Shown piece after piece: positions 1-6,266 of a stretch of DNA of 8,250 bases. Below the pieces are notes generated by a model. It searched no databases. It saw only the letters and a list, made by a program, of their open reading frames with translations, and was not told the DNA's origin. The stretch is taken from positions 1 to 8,250 of the forward strand of contig JAFTMQ010000016.1 of assembly GCA_017452305.1 (NCBI GenBank), given 5' to 3'. A program made the position numbers and the translations under genes. Positions within the stretch are counted from its first letter, which is position 1, and each line of letters starts with the position of its first letter. Source of the stretch: Clostridia bacterium (lineage in GTDB: Bacteria; Bacillota; Clostridia; Christensenellales; Borkfalkiaceae).

Positions 1-625
1 TATATAAGATATGCTTATGTTTCTTTGCCTTTAAAAAGCGTACGGCATTTAACATTGCACTGTAATGGTTGGTGTAAACAAAGGAGGAATTGACGTTTTT
101 AAAATATCTATCAATAATCGTAACGGGGTAACGGCTCGCGGACAGCTTTAATAGATTTTCACTAATCGAATCGTTGTCGATAGGGAAGAGGATAAGGCCC
201 TTTGCGTCGGACAAATACGCGCCGCTTATATACCGTTCTTCTTTGGCGAAATTTCCTTTGGAAATTTTAATGGAAACGTCCATTGTGTGCTTGTCGCAAA
301 AATCGGTGATGCCGTTCAAGATATTTCGTGGAAAGGCGGTGCCGATTTCGGGCACGACGAAGTAGATTTTTTTGATGCGCAAATGCGCCTCGTCCACCCG
401 ATTATTTTTATTCCCCGTCGTAAAATGCCCCTTGCCGTGTATCTTTATCACAAGCCCTTGCGCGATGAGGTTGTCATAAGCCATACGAATAGAACGACGG
501 CTTGCCTTAAACTTGATGGCAAGCATACGCTCGCTTGGCAATTTATAGTTGGGGGTGTAGCCTGCCTGCTCGATAATTTCCGTTAAAAACTGTAAAATTT
601 GTTTATAAGGTCGTATGGAAGCCAT
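1..625 (-). CDS. GntR/LacI hybrid transcriptional regulator, C-terminus cut by window edge
   Basis: Sugar-responsive DNA-binding regulator, read on the minus strand from the ATG at 625-623; 208 residues are visible and the frame is open to the left edge. Residues about 1-75 form a GntR winged helix: the K-L-P-S-E-R motif (28-33), then R-R-S-I-R-M-A-Y-D-N-L (43-53) as recognition helix, and the G-L-V...H-G-K-G-H-F wing (57-68). From about residue 85 (K-I-Y-F-V-V-P-E) a LacI/periplasmic-binding-protein-like effector domain begins, with G-L-I-L-F-P (143-148) and V-T-I-I-D-R-Y-F (168-175) typical of that fold. GntR DNA-binding domains joined to LacI-like sensors are known from the AraR group of sugar regulators. 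A Shine-Dalgarno-like AGAAGG lies upstream of the ATG. It is divergent to the glycosidase genes, so control of them is inferred. The family call is firm; the ligand is unknown. Confidence 0.9.
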   Translation of the reverse strand, partial: MASIRPYKQILQFLTEIIEQAGYTPNYKLPSERMLAIKFKASRRSIRMAYDNLIAQGLVIKIHGKGHFTTGNKNNRVDEAHLRIKKIYFVVPEIGTAFPRNILNGITDFCDKHTMDVSIKISKGNFAKEERYISGAYLSDAKGLILFPIDNDSISENLLKLSASRYPVTIIDRYFKNVNSSFVYTNHYSAMLNAVRFLKAKKHKHILY

Positions 626-653
626 GAGATTTTACCCTTCTCGTTTTTCTTAT

Positions 654-682
654 ATTATAAAATTGGAATTTTATATTGTCAA
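654..682 (-). promoter_or_regulatory. Consensus sigma-70/sigma-A promoter of the regulator gene
   Basis: On the minus strand, TTGACA (682-677) and TATAAT (659-654) are both perfect consensus hexamers separated by exactly 17 nt. The -10 ends 28 nt before the regulator ATG at 625, which leaves a short leader containing the ribosome binding site. Such a strong promoter on a regulator gene would be expected to be held down by autorepression, consistent with the palindrome that fills its spacer. Confidence 0.88.
656..675. promoter_or_regulatory. 20-bp palindrome inside the regulator promoter, candidate operator
   Basis: Two perfect 9-bp arms, TATAAAATT (656-664) and AATTTTATA (667-675), flank a central GG. 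The palindrome overlaps most of the -10 hexamer (654-659) and runs up to the -35 (677-682) of the minus-strand promoter. A dimeric repressor bound here would block RNA polymerase, so this is a good candidate for an autoregulatory operator. The arms are AT-rich apart from the two central bases, which raises the chance of coincidence. Binding by the adjacent GntR/LacI-type protein is inferred. Confidence 0.5.
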
Positions 683-689
683 GGATTTT

Positions 690-707
690 TTGAACCACTT
701 GAACCAC
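690..707. repeat. Tandem 9-bp direct repeat in the divergent regulatory region
   Basis: Two adjoining perfect copies of TTGAACCAC occupy 690-698 and 699-707, and the start of a third unit (TT) follows. They lie just upstream of the -35 element of the minus-strand promoter and between the two divergent genes. The 9-bp period is near one helical turn, so bound subunits would sit on roughly the same face. They could be a regulator or activator site acting on one or both promoters. Function is not shown by sequence. Confidence 0.5.
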
Positions 708-761
708 TTTTTCCTATTTCCCTCTTGAATTTATACCGATTGTGTGTTACTGTTGATATGC

Positions 762-770
762 TGTTATATA
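762..770 (+). promoter_or_regulatory. Candidate extended -10 promoter for the rightward glycosidase unit
   Basis: TG at 762-763, one base, then TATATA at 765-770 resembles an extended -10 element. No good -35 lies at the usual distance; TTGTGT at 740-745 is 19 nt away. An alternative pair is TTGATA (753-758) with TTCTAT (776-781) at 17 nt, which has a poor -10. Either would give a leader of about 60 nt before the start codon at 843. A weak core promoter would fit one that needs an activator or is normally off. Confidence 0.3.
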
Positions 771-842
771 AATTGTTCTATGCTTGTAACGAATGACGAA
801 GAATTATGACGGCAAAATTCCCCAAAAAGTAGAGGGCAATCC

Positions 843-2897
843 ATGGAGTTTAAAATGCAAAACGCGCGTGTTTGTTTTGATTTTCCGCGTGGCATCATCA
901 CGTCCGTATGCTATAAGGGCGTAGAGCTTTGCGCGAAGCCATCCAACCTTTTCAATTTACGTTTGACGGATAAAGAAGGAAATATCGTCGATTATTCCTC
1001 GGGGCAAGCAAAGCAGGTTGACGTAAAAGAGGACGGCAAAACCGTTGTTTATTCCGCTTTTCCCGAAGCGTTTTCCGTCGCGGTCATTTTAACGGAAACG
1101 GAAAGCGGCTTTACGGCGCGTGTGTCGGTGCAAAATAACACGGACAAAATTGTGGAGCACGTTGAGGTTTGCCCCTTAATTGTCAAGCCTTTTATAAAAA
1201 ACGGCGGTATAGGCAAAATGCTTTTCCCTTACAACGAGGGGGTGCTTGTGGAAGACGACGATTTGCGTGCGCCTTGCCACTTGCAGCATTTAGAGCCCGA
1301 ATATCCCTCGCTTGGCTCGTTTGGGATGTTCCCGAACATGGTGCAATCGCAATTTTTGGTGTACCTCTTCGACGGGCACGGCTTATATATCGGCGCACAC
1401 GACGAAAAGAGAGCGCCCAAAGCCATCGATTATTACGCGGTTGACGGAGAAAAGAATATCAAAATTGAATTTAGAACGTACTCGGGCAAGGGCTACGGTG
1501 AGGATTTTGCCACCGATTTCGATACCGTTTTCCAATTCTTCGACGGGGAATGGCAGGACGGCGCGGATATTTACAAGGCATGGTTCTATGCGCATTTGCC
1601 CAACGGCTTAAAAAAGGTAAAGGACAATAAGGATTTGCCCGCGTGGTATTACGATTTCCCTCTCATTTTGACCTATCCCGTAAGAGGCTATCACGATATG
1701 GACGAAATGACGCCCAATTCCTTGTTCCCTTACGTAAATATTTTGCCCTACGTCGATAGATATTCCAAAGCGACGGGCGCAAAGGTGATGGTGCTGTTGA
1801 TGCATTGGGAAGGGACTGCGCCGTGGGCACCCCCGTACGTATTCCCGCCCTACGGCGGCGAAGAAGAGTTTGACAAGCTCTTTAATGCCCTCAAAGAAAA
1901 GGGGCATTTGCTCGGCGTGTATTGTTCGGGCTTTTCCTTTACCGAACAGAGCAACGTCCTGCCCTCGTATGATTGCAAGGAAATGCTCAAAGACAAGGAA
2001 ACCTTCAAGGCGTTTTGCGCGGGGCGGGATGGAAAGATCTTGCATAGCAAAATTTGCGAAGGACAGCGCGTAGGCTACGATTTATGCGTGGCTTCGGATA
2101 AGGGTAAACAAATTTTGGACGAGGCGTATCAGCCCTTGTTCGATAAGCATTTGGATTACGTGCAAATTCTCGACCAAAACCACGGCGGCGGTCAGTATTT
2201 TTGTTATTCGCGCGAGCATAATCATCCCCCTTGCATAGGGGCTTGGATGACGACGGAAATGCAAAAATTGCTCAAGGAATGGAATGAAAAGGCAGGCGGC
2301 ACTCTGCTCGGCTGCGAATCGGCGTCGGCAGAACCCTTTATGCCCAACCTTTTATTCTCGGACAATCGTTTCGAGCTTACGCACTTCATCGGCAAGGCAG
2401 TTCCGCTTTACGCGTATTTGTATCACGAATTTTTGCACAACTTCATGGGAAACCAAGTCAGTGGACTTTTGCCCGCGGAAAGCTATCTTTACCGCCAAGC
2501 GTATGCCTTTACGGCGGGGGATATGCCCACCGTAGTGTTAAGCCCCGCAGGTTGCATTCTTTCCAAGTGGGGACAACGTGACCTCATCAATCTGCCCGTA
2601 GAGGAAGACGTTTTGTACTTCATCAAAAATTTGCGTGCGTTTTATATGGAAAACAAGGAAATTATGTGCAAAGGGAATATCATTAAGCCCTTGCCTTATA
2701 CGACGGGCACGGTAACCTACGCGTGCGAATACGGCCGTAGCTACGAAGCGGAAGAAGTGCTTTCCGCCGCCTATGAATTAGACGGCGAAAAAATGCAAAT
2801 CTTCGTCAATTACCATTTGGAAGAAAAAATCGTGATTTGCAACGGAGAACGGATTGCCGTCCCTGCGCTGTCCGTCCTCAAAAAATCGCTTTCATAA
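843..2897 (+). CDS. Putative cytoplasmic TIM-barrel glycoside hydrolase, DUF6259-like
   Basis: 684-residue protein that I match from memory to DUF6259-type proteins, which are uncharacterised and thought to be glycosidase-like. Residues about 1-255 look like an N-terminal beta-sandwich. About 265-575 looks like a TIM barrel: L-T-Y-P-V-R-G-Y (276-283), K-V-M-V-L-L-M-H-W-E-G (314-324), P-Y-V-F-P-P-Y-G-G-E-E (331-341), L-L-G-V-Y-C-S-G (356-363), Y-V-Q-I-L-D-Q-N-H-G-G-G (439-450) and L-L-G-C-E-S (488-493). A short beta domain (about 610-684) ends the chain. D444 and E492, at the ends of predicted barrel strands, are candidate catalytic acids (inference). There is no signal peptide or membrane segment, so it should act in the cytoplasm on imported glycans. 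The ATG at 843 is preceded by AGAGGG at 831-836, 6 nt away; an in-frame ATG at 855 is a less likely start. It heads a unit with the downstream GH92 gene. Substrate is unknown. Confidence 0.72.
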   Translation: MEFKMQNARVCFDFPRGIITSVCYKGVELCAKPSNLFNLRLTDKEGNIVDYSSGQAKQVDVKEDGKTVVYSAFPEAFSVAVILTETESGFTARVSVQNNTDKIVEHVEVCPLIVKPFIKNGGIGKMLFPYNEGVLVEDDDLRAPCHLQHLEPEYPSLGSFGMFPNMVQSQFLVYLFDGHGLYIGAHDEKRAPKAIDYYAVDGEKNIKIEFRTYSGKGYGEDFATDFDTVFQFFDGEWQDGADIYKAWFYAHLPNGLKKVKDNKDLPAWYYDFPLILTYPVRGYHDMDEMTPNSLFPYVNILPYVDRYSKATGAKVMVLLMHWEGTAPWAPPYVFPPYGGEEEFDKLFNALKEKGHLLGVYCSGFSFTEQSNVLPSYDCKEMLKDKETFKAFCAGRDGKILHSKICEGQRVGYDLCVASDKGKQILDEAYQPLFDKHLDYVQILDQNHGGGQYFCYSREHNHPPCIGAWMTTEMQKLLKEWNEKAGGTLLGCESASAEPFMPNLLFSDNRFELTHFIGKAVPLYAYLYHEFLHNFMGNQVSGLLPAESYLYRQAYAFTAGDMPTVVLSPAGCILSKWGQRDLINLPVEEDVLYFIKNLRAFYMENKEIMCKGNIIKPLPYTTGTVTYACEYGRSYEAEEVLSAAYELDGEKMQIFVNYHLEEKIVICNGERIAVPALSVLKKSLS

Positions 2898-2964
2898 AAG
2901 CAAACGGGATAAACAAGGTGCACGCCCCCCCAAAAAAAGCCAAGCATAAAAAGTAAGTGATGGG

Positions 2965-2986
2965 ATCGTCGAAAAATAAAGACGAT
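2965..2986 (+). other. Small hairpin just before the GH92 ribosome binding site
   Basis: ATCGTC (2965-2970) and GACGAT (2981-2986) are perfect 6-bp complementary arms around a 10-nt A-rich loop. The stem ends 1 nt before the GAGGAG at 2988-2993. No U-run follows, so this is not a terminator. It could tune translation or stabilise the downstream message, but 6-bp stems also arise by chance. The rest of the 100-nt gap (2898-2997) holds no recognisable promoter. Confidence 0.3.
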
Positions 2987-2997
2987 TGAGGAGTTCT

Positions 2998-5031
2998 ATG
3001 AAGTATATCGATTTTGTCAATGTAAAGCAAGGGACGGATTCTATGCGTAGATTTTCGCGCGGAAACACGTTGCCTTTGGTTTGTTTGCCAAACGCCCTCA
3101 ATATGTTTGCACCGCAAACGGATTCAAGCCGAGGCCCTTGGTATTACCACCCTAAGGATAGAAGCTTCGAGGGGGTGCGCCTTACCCACCAACCTAGCCC
3201 TTGGGCGGGGGATTTTTCCTACCTGTGCTTTTTGCCCGAGGCAGGGAAATTGGTCACCGATCCCGCTCTGCGTTGGTCGGGCTTCCGCCCCGAAAACGTG
3301 GTTTTAAAGCCGAACGTAATGGAGTTTGATTTGCTTCGTTACAAGACGAATTTTAAGCTTGTCCCCACGGACAGTGGCGCAATGATGCAAATCGACGCGT
3401 CCAAGTGCGAGGAAAAGCCGTTGTTTGCCGTCATTCCCTTTAATTATCAAACGGAAATTTGCGTGGACGCGCAAAACCGCACGGTGTACGGCTATACCTG
3501 CTCGTATACCGAAGCACCTTTCCGCGACGATTTTAAGATGTATTTCGTGCTGGAATTTGATTGCGATATCGACGGTATGGAAACGCAACGCATTGGCGAA
3601 AAGGCAGAGGCGGTGGGCGTTTTCCTCACGGAAAAGAAGTACGTTGTCCGCGTTGCAACCTCGTTTATTAGCTTGGAACAAGCCAAGCTCAACTTACAGC
3701 GCGAGCTTGAAAATAAGAGCTTTGAAGAGCTTGTGAGGGCGGCGGAAAACACGTGGGAGGGCGTGCTTTCTCGTTTGCAAATCGAGGCGGACGAAAAGAC
3801 GAAGCGCACCTTCTATTCTTGTATGTACCGTAGCTTTATTTTCCCAAACAAGTTCTATGAACTTGCGGAGGACGGAACTCCTTATCACGTCTTGCCTGAT
3901 ACGGGTGAAATCAAAAAGGGCGTAGCCTACACCAACAACGGCTTTTGGGATACCTATCGCACCGTTTATCCGTTGTATTCCATTGTCCGTCCCGAGATTT
4001 TGGACGAGATCATCGAGGGGTATTTAAACAGCTACGACGATATGGGCGTTTTGCCCCGCTGGCTCACCCCGTCCGAAGCGAATTATATGCCCGGCACACT
4101 CGTCGAGGCGGTGTTTGCGGACGCGGCGGCAAAGGGCTTATTAAGCGAGAAAAATTTGCACCGCGCTTTCCGTGCTTGCGTGGCAAACTCGAATTGGGTT
4201 TCGCAGGGGCGCAAGGTGGGTAGAAAATGCGTAACCGAATATAAAATGCTCGGCTACGTGCCCTATGATAAATGCAACGAAAGCGTGAACGAAACACTCG
4301 ATTGCGCGTATGGCGATTTCTGCATTTCCGTCCTTGCGGAAAAGTGCGGGGACGAGCAAGCGCAAAACACGTTCTTGGCAAGCAGTCAAAATTATAAAAA
4401 CCTCTTTGATAAAGAGAGCGGCTTTATGCGCGCCAAGGATAGCGAGGGGAATTTCCGTCCCAACTTCAACTGTTTGGCGTGGGGCAGGGATTACGCAGAG
4501 GGGGGCGCTTGGCAAAACTCCTTCGCCGTCCCGCACGATTATATCGGTTTAGCAAACCTCTACGGCGGCAAGGACGGATTTTTGGCGAAAATGGACGAAT
4601 TATTCGCCACCCCGCCCGAATACGCAATCGGCGGCTATCCCTTGGAAATTCACGAAATGACGGAAATGGCGGCGGTGGACTTCGGACAGTGCGCTATATC
4701 CAATCAGCCGAGCTTCCATATCCCGTTTATGTACGCGGAATTTGGTGAACAAGCCAAGACGCACGCAATCGTCAAGAGAATGGTGGACGAGCTGTTTTCT
4801 TACGAGGACAGCGGCTTCCCCGGCGACGAGGATAACGGCACGATGGCGGCTTGGTATATCTTCGCCGTGCTCGGCTTCTATCCTACTTGTCCGGGCAAAA
4901 CCGACTTCGTCGTAAGCGGCGGGTTGGTGGATAAAGCCATCCTCGTTTTAGAGGGTAAAGAGGTGGATTTGCTGCGCAATATCCAAGGCAAGCAAAGGGT
5001 GGATTATTTTGCCTTGCTTTGCGATAAATAA
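2998..5031 (+). CDS. Glycoside hydrolase family 92 protein (putative alpha-mannosidase), cytoplasmic
   Basis: 677-residue GH92-type enzyme. The family comprises calcium-dependent, inverting exo-acting alpha-mannosidases. The N-terminal beta domain starts at V-N-V-K-Q-G-T-D (7-14), followed by the (alpha/alpha)6 barrel. Family landmarks include N-N-G-F-W-D-T-Y-R-T (313-322), V-F-A-D-A-A-A-K-G (372-380), T-L-D-C-A-Y-G-D-F (433-441), N-Y-K-N-L-F-D (465-471), E-G-G-A-W-Q (501-506), V-P-H-D (511-514) and P-G-D-E-D-N-G (608-614). E501 is the likely general acid, and D610/D612 are near the expected general base. The usual G-N-E-P-S-H-H is S-N-Q-P-S-F-H here (568-574). No signal peptide is present, unlike most characterised secreted members, and the C-terminus is short. 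I choose ATG 2998, 4 nt after GAGGAG (2988-2993); an in-frame TTG at 2986 would add four residues but overlaps that site. It lies 100 nt after the DUF6259-like gene and before a terminator. The exact linkage cleaved is uncertain. Confidence 0.85.
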   Translation: MKYIDFVNVKQGTDSMRRFSRGNTLPLVCLPNALNMFAPQTDSSRGPWYYHPKDRSFEGVRLTHQPSPWAGDFSYLCFLPEAGKLVTDPALRWSGFRPENVVLKPNVMEFDLLRYKTNFKLVPTDSGAMMQIDASKCEEKPLFAVIPFNYQTEICVDAQNRTVYGYTCSYTEAPFRDDFKMYFVLEFDCDIDGMETQRIGEKAEAVGVFLTEKKYVVRVATSFISLEQAKLNLQRELENKSFEELVRAAENTWEGVLSRLQIEADEKTKRTFYSCMYRSFIFPNKFYELAEDGTPYHVLPDTGEIKKGVAYTNNGFWDTYRTVYPLYSIVRPEILDEIIEGYLNSYDDMGVLPRWLTPSEANYMPGTLVEAVFADAAAKGLLSEKNLHRAFRACVANSNWVSQGRKVGRKCVTEYKMLGYVPYDKCNESVNETLDCAYGDFCISVLAEKCGDEQAQNTFLASSQNYKNLFDKESGFMRAKDSEGNFRPNFNCLAWGRDYAEGGAWQNSFAVPHDYIGLANLYGGKDGFLAKMDELFATPPEYAIGGYPLEIHEMTEMAAVDFGQCAISNQPSFHIPFMYAEFGEQAKTHAIVKRMVDELFSYEDSGFPGDEDNGTMAAWYIFAVLGFYPTCPGKTDFVVSGGLVDKAILVLEGKEVDLLRNIQGKQRVDYFALLCDK

Positions 5032-5039
5032 CACGAAAT

Positions 5040-5076
5040 TACCCGCGGACGGGGAAACTCCGCGGGTATTCTTTTT
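5040..5076 (+). terminator. Rho-independent terminator after the GH92 gene
   Basis: A perfect 10-bp stem, TACCCGCGGA (5040-5049) with TCCGCGGGTA (5059-5068), closes a 9-nt loop and is followed by TTCTTTTT. It starts 8 nt after the GH92 stop codon and separates the two glycan-degradation units. The minus-strand side lacks a clear U-run, so it looks unidirectional. Confidence 0.93.
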
Positions 5077-5108
5077 GCGAGTTTTAGGGCGTTTTAACGT
5101 TGTTTTCT

Positions 5109-5158
5109 CATTTTTTACGGTGAGTAGATGAAGAATAGCAAAAAAACAGTAAAAAATG
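5109..5158. repeat. 10-bp inverted repeat upstream of the esterase promoter
   Basis: CATTTTTTAC (5109-5118) and GTAAAAAATG (5149-5158) are perfect reverse complements separated by 30 nt. Centres are 40 bp apart, close to four helical turns, which would place two bound proteins on the same face. The right arm ends 25 nt before the candidate -35 at 5183. Paired operator half-sites are possible; the arms are AT-rich, so chance is also possible. Confidence 0.4.
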
Positions 5159-5182
5159 GGTATATTTTTTTGCGTTAGCCTC

Positions 5183-5211
5183 TTGATTTTTGACAAAATA
5201 TGTTTTACAAT
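5183..5211 (+). promoter_or_regulatory. Promoter of the esterase-GH28 unit, with overlapping dyad
   Basis: TTGATT (5183-5188) and TACAAT (5206-5211) are separated by 17 nt. A second -35, the consensus TTGACA at 5190-5195, pairs with TATAGG (5211-5216) at a short 15-nt spacing, so the exact promoter is uncertain. The interval 5190-5210 shows interrupted dyad symmetry, TTG-nn-AAA-n5-TTT-nn-CAA, that could be an operator overlapping the promoter. The leader to the ATG at 5242 is short and carries AGGAG at 5231-5235. Confidence 0.62.
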
Positions 5212-5241
5212 ATAGGTACTAAAACTTTTTAGGAGTAGGCC

Positions 5242-6264
5242 ATGAAAGTTATCAATAACGACCTTATTCACGAAAATTTATTACAACGCGAACCTATTTT
5301 AAAATTTGACGAAAACGCGGATTTCGACGCTTGGCGCGCGCAAGTCCGTCAAAAATACACCGAGCTTTTGTGCTTGGATGAAATTGCAAAAAATGCTTGC
5401 GAAATCAAGGTGGAAATCGAGGAAGAGGTTAAGGAAGAGGGCTACACCCGTTATCGTTATACCTTTGAAAGCGAACACGGTTGCACTGTACCTTGCTACT
5501 TACTTGTTCCCAATACGGGCAAGGCAAAATATCCCGTCCTCATTTGCTTGCAAGGGCACACGGCGGGCTTCCATATCTCTATCGGTAAGTATAAATTCCC
5601 CGGCGATGAAAGAGGGCTTGGTACAAGCACCTTTGCGCTTGACGCCGTTAAAAACGGTTATGCGGCGCTCTGTATCGAACAGCGAGGCATGGGCGAACGT
5701 CAACCGATAGCCACCAAAAATAGAGGGCATCACGACGGCGAGGGCTGTCCTTGCTTGTTCACGGCGATGACGGCGCTTTTGTCGGGCAGAACACTTATCG
5801 GCGAGCGCGTTTGGGACGTTTCTAAGGCGATTGACTCTCTTTCCGCTTTTGATTGCGTAGATTTGGACGATATTTCCTGCGTAGGCAATTCGGGCGGCGG
5901 TACGGCGACCTATTATTCCGCTTGCTTTGACGAGCGTATCAAGGTTGCCATTCCAAGCTGTGCGGTTTGTACTTATCGCGATAGTATTGGGGATATGTGG
6001 CACTGTACTTGCAACTATATCCCTAAAATGGCGCAATATTTCGACATGGGCGAGCTTGCGGCTTTGATCGCACCGAGAAAGCTTATGGTGGTCAACGGTA
6101 AAATCGACGCTATTTTCCCTATCGAGGGCGCAAGAGAAGTGTATTCCGTCATTGAAAAAATCTATAAAAAATCGGGCGCGGAGGGGAATTGCCAACTGCT
6201 TGAACACGAAGAAGCACACTTCTTCGACAAAGAGCTCATTTTTGGAAAAATTGGAAGGAATTAA
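5242..6264 (+). CDS. Alpha/beta-hydrolase, putative carbohydrate (acetyl) esterase
   Basis: 340-residue serine hydrolase with the alpha/beta-hydrolase fold, closest in look to acetyl-xylan-esterase/dienelactone-hydrolase-like families. Residues 1-75 are a helical N-terminal extension. The core begins at V-P-C-Y-L-L-V-P (83-90), followed by Y-P-V-L-I-C-L-Q-G-H (97-106), the probable oxyanion-hole strand. E-Q-R-G-M-G-E-R (146-153) follows the next strand. The nucleophile elbow is G-N-S-G-G-G (215-220, S217), and the acid is likely D289 in N-G-K-I-D-A-I-F-P-I, with H326 in E-E-A-H-F-F as catalytic histidine, giving a complete triad. No signal peptide is seen. AGGAG (5231-5235) sits 6 nt before the ATG. 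The next gene, GH28-like, starts 2 nt after the stop, suggesting translational coupling and a joint task such as removing acetyl or methyl esters from imported oligosaccharides. Peptidase or lipase activity cannot be excluded. Confidence 0.8.
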   Translation: MKVINNDLIHENLLQREPILKFDENADFDAWRAQVRQKYTELLCLDEIAKNACEIKVEIEEEVKEEGYTRYRYTFESEHGCTVPCYLLVPNTGKAKYPVLICLQGHTAGFHISIGKYKFPGDERGLGTSTFALDAVKNGYAALCIEQRGMGERQPIATKNRGHHDGEGCPCLFTAMTALLSGRTLIGERVWDVSKAIDSLSAFDCVDLDDISCVGNSGGGTATYYSACFDERIKVAIPSCAVCTYRDSIGDMWHCTCNYIPKMAQYFDMGELAALIAPRKLMVVNGKIDAIFPIEGAREVYSVIEKIYKKSGAEGNCQLLEHEEAHFFDKELIFGKIGRN

Positions 6265-6266
6265 TT

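Noticed and set aside
174..586. Two short plus-strand open frames (174-365 and 287-586)
   Set aside because: They overlie the minus-strand GntR/LacI regulator, whose motifs are unmistakable, so they are shadows.
599..796. 65-codon plus-strand open frame in the divergent regulatory region
   Set aside because: It spans the regulator promoter, palindrome and tandem repeat, and shows no convincing protein features.
1608..2045. 145-codon open frame on the minus strand inside the DUF6259-like gene
   Set aside because: Antisense shadow; no family resemblance, and the plus-strand frame is clearly the coding one across the barrel motifs.
5092..5106. TTTTAACGTTGTTTT as a possible catabolite-response (cre) element
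   Set aside because: It has the central CG and partial symmetry, but lacks the flanking TG/CA of the cre consensus.
4948..5271. 107-codon minus-strand open frame across the terminator and esterase promoter
   Set aside because: It covers a strong plus-strand terminator and AT-rich regulatory DNA; its lysine-rich translation reflects base composition.
5500..6219. 239-codon open frame on the minus strand inside the esterase gene
   Set aside because: It is fully antisense to a gene with an intact catalytic triad and good ribosome binding site; its translation has no recognisable domain and reads as low-order shadow sequence.
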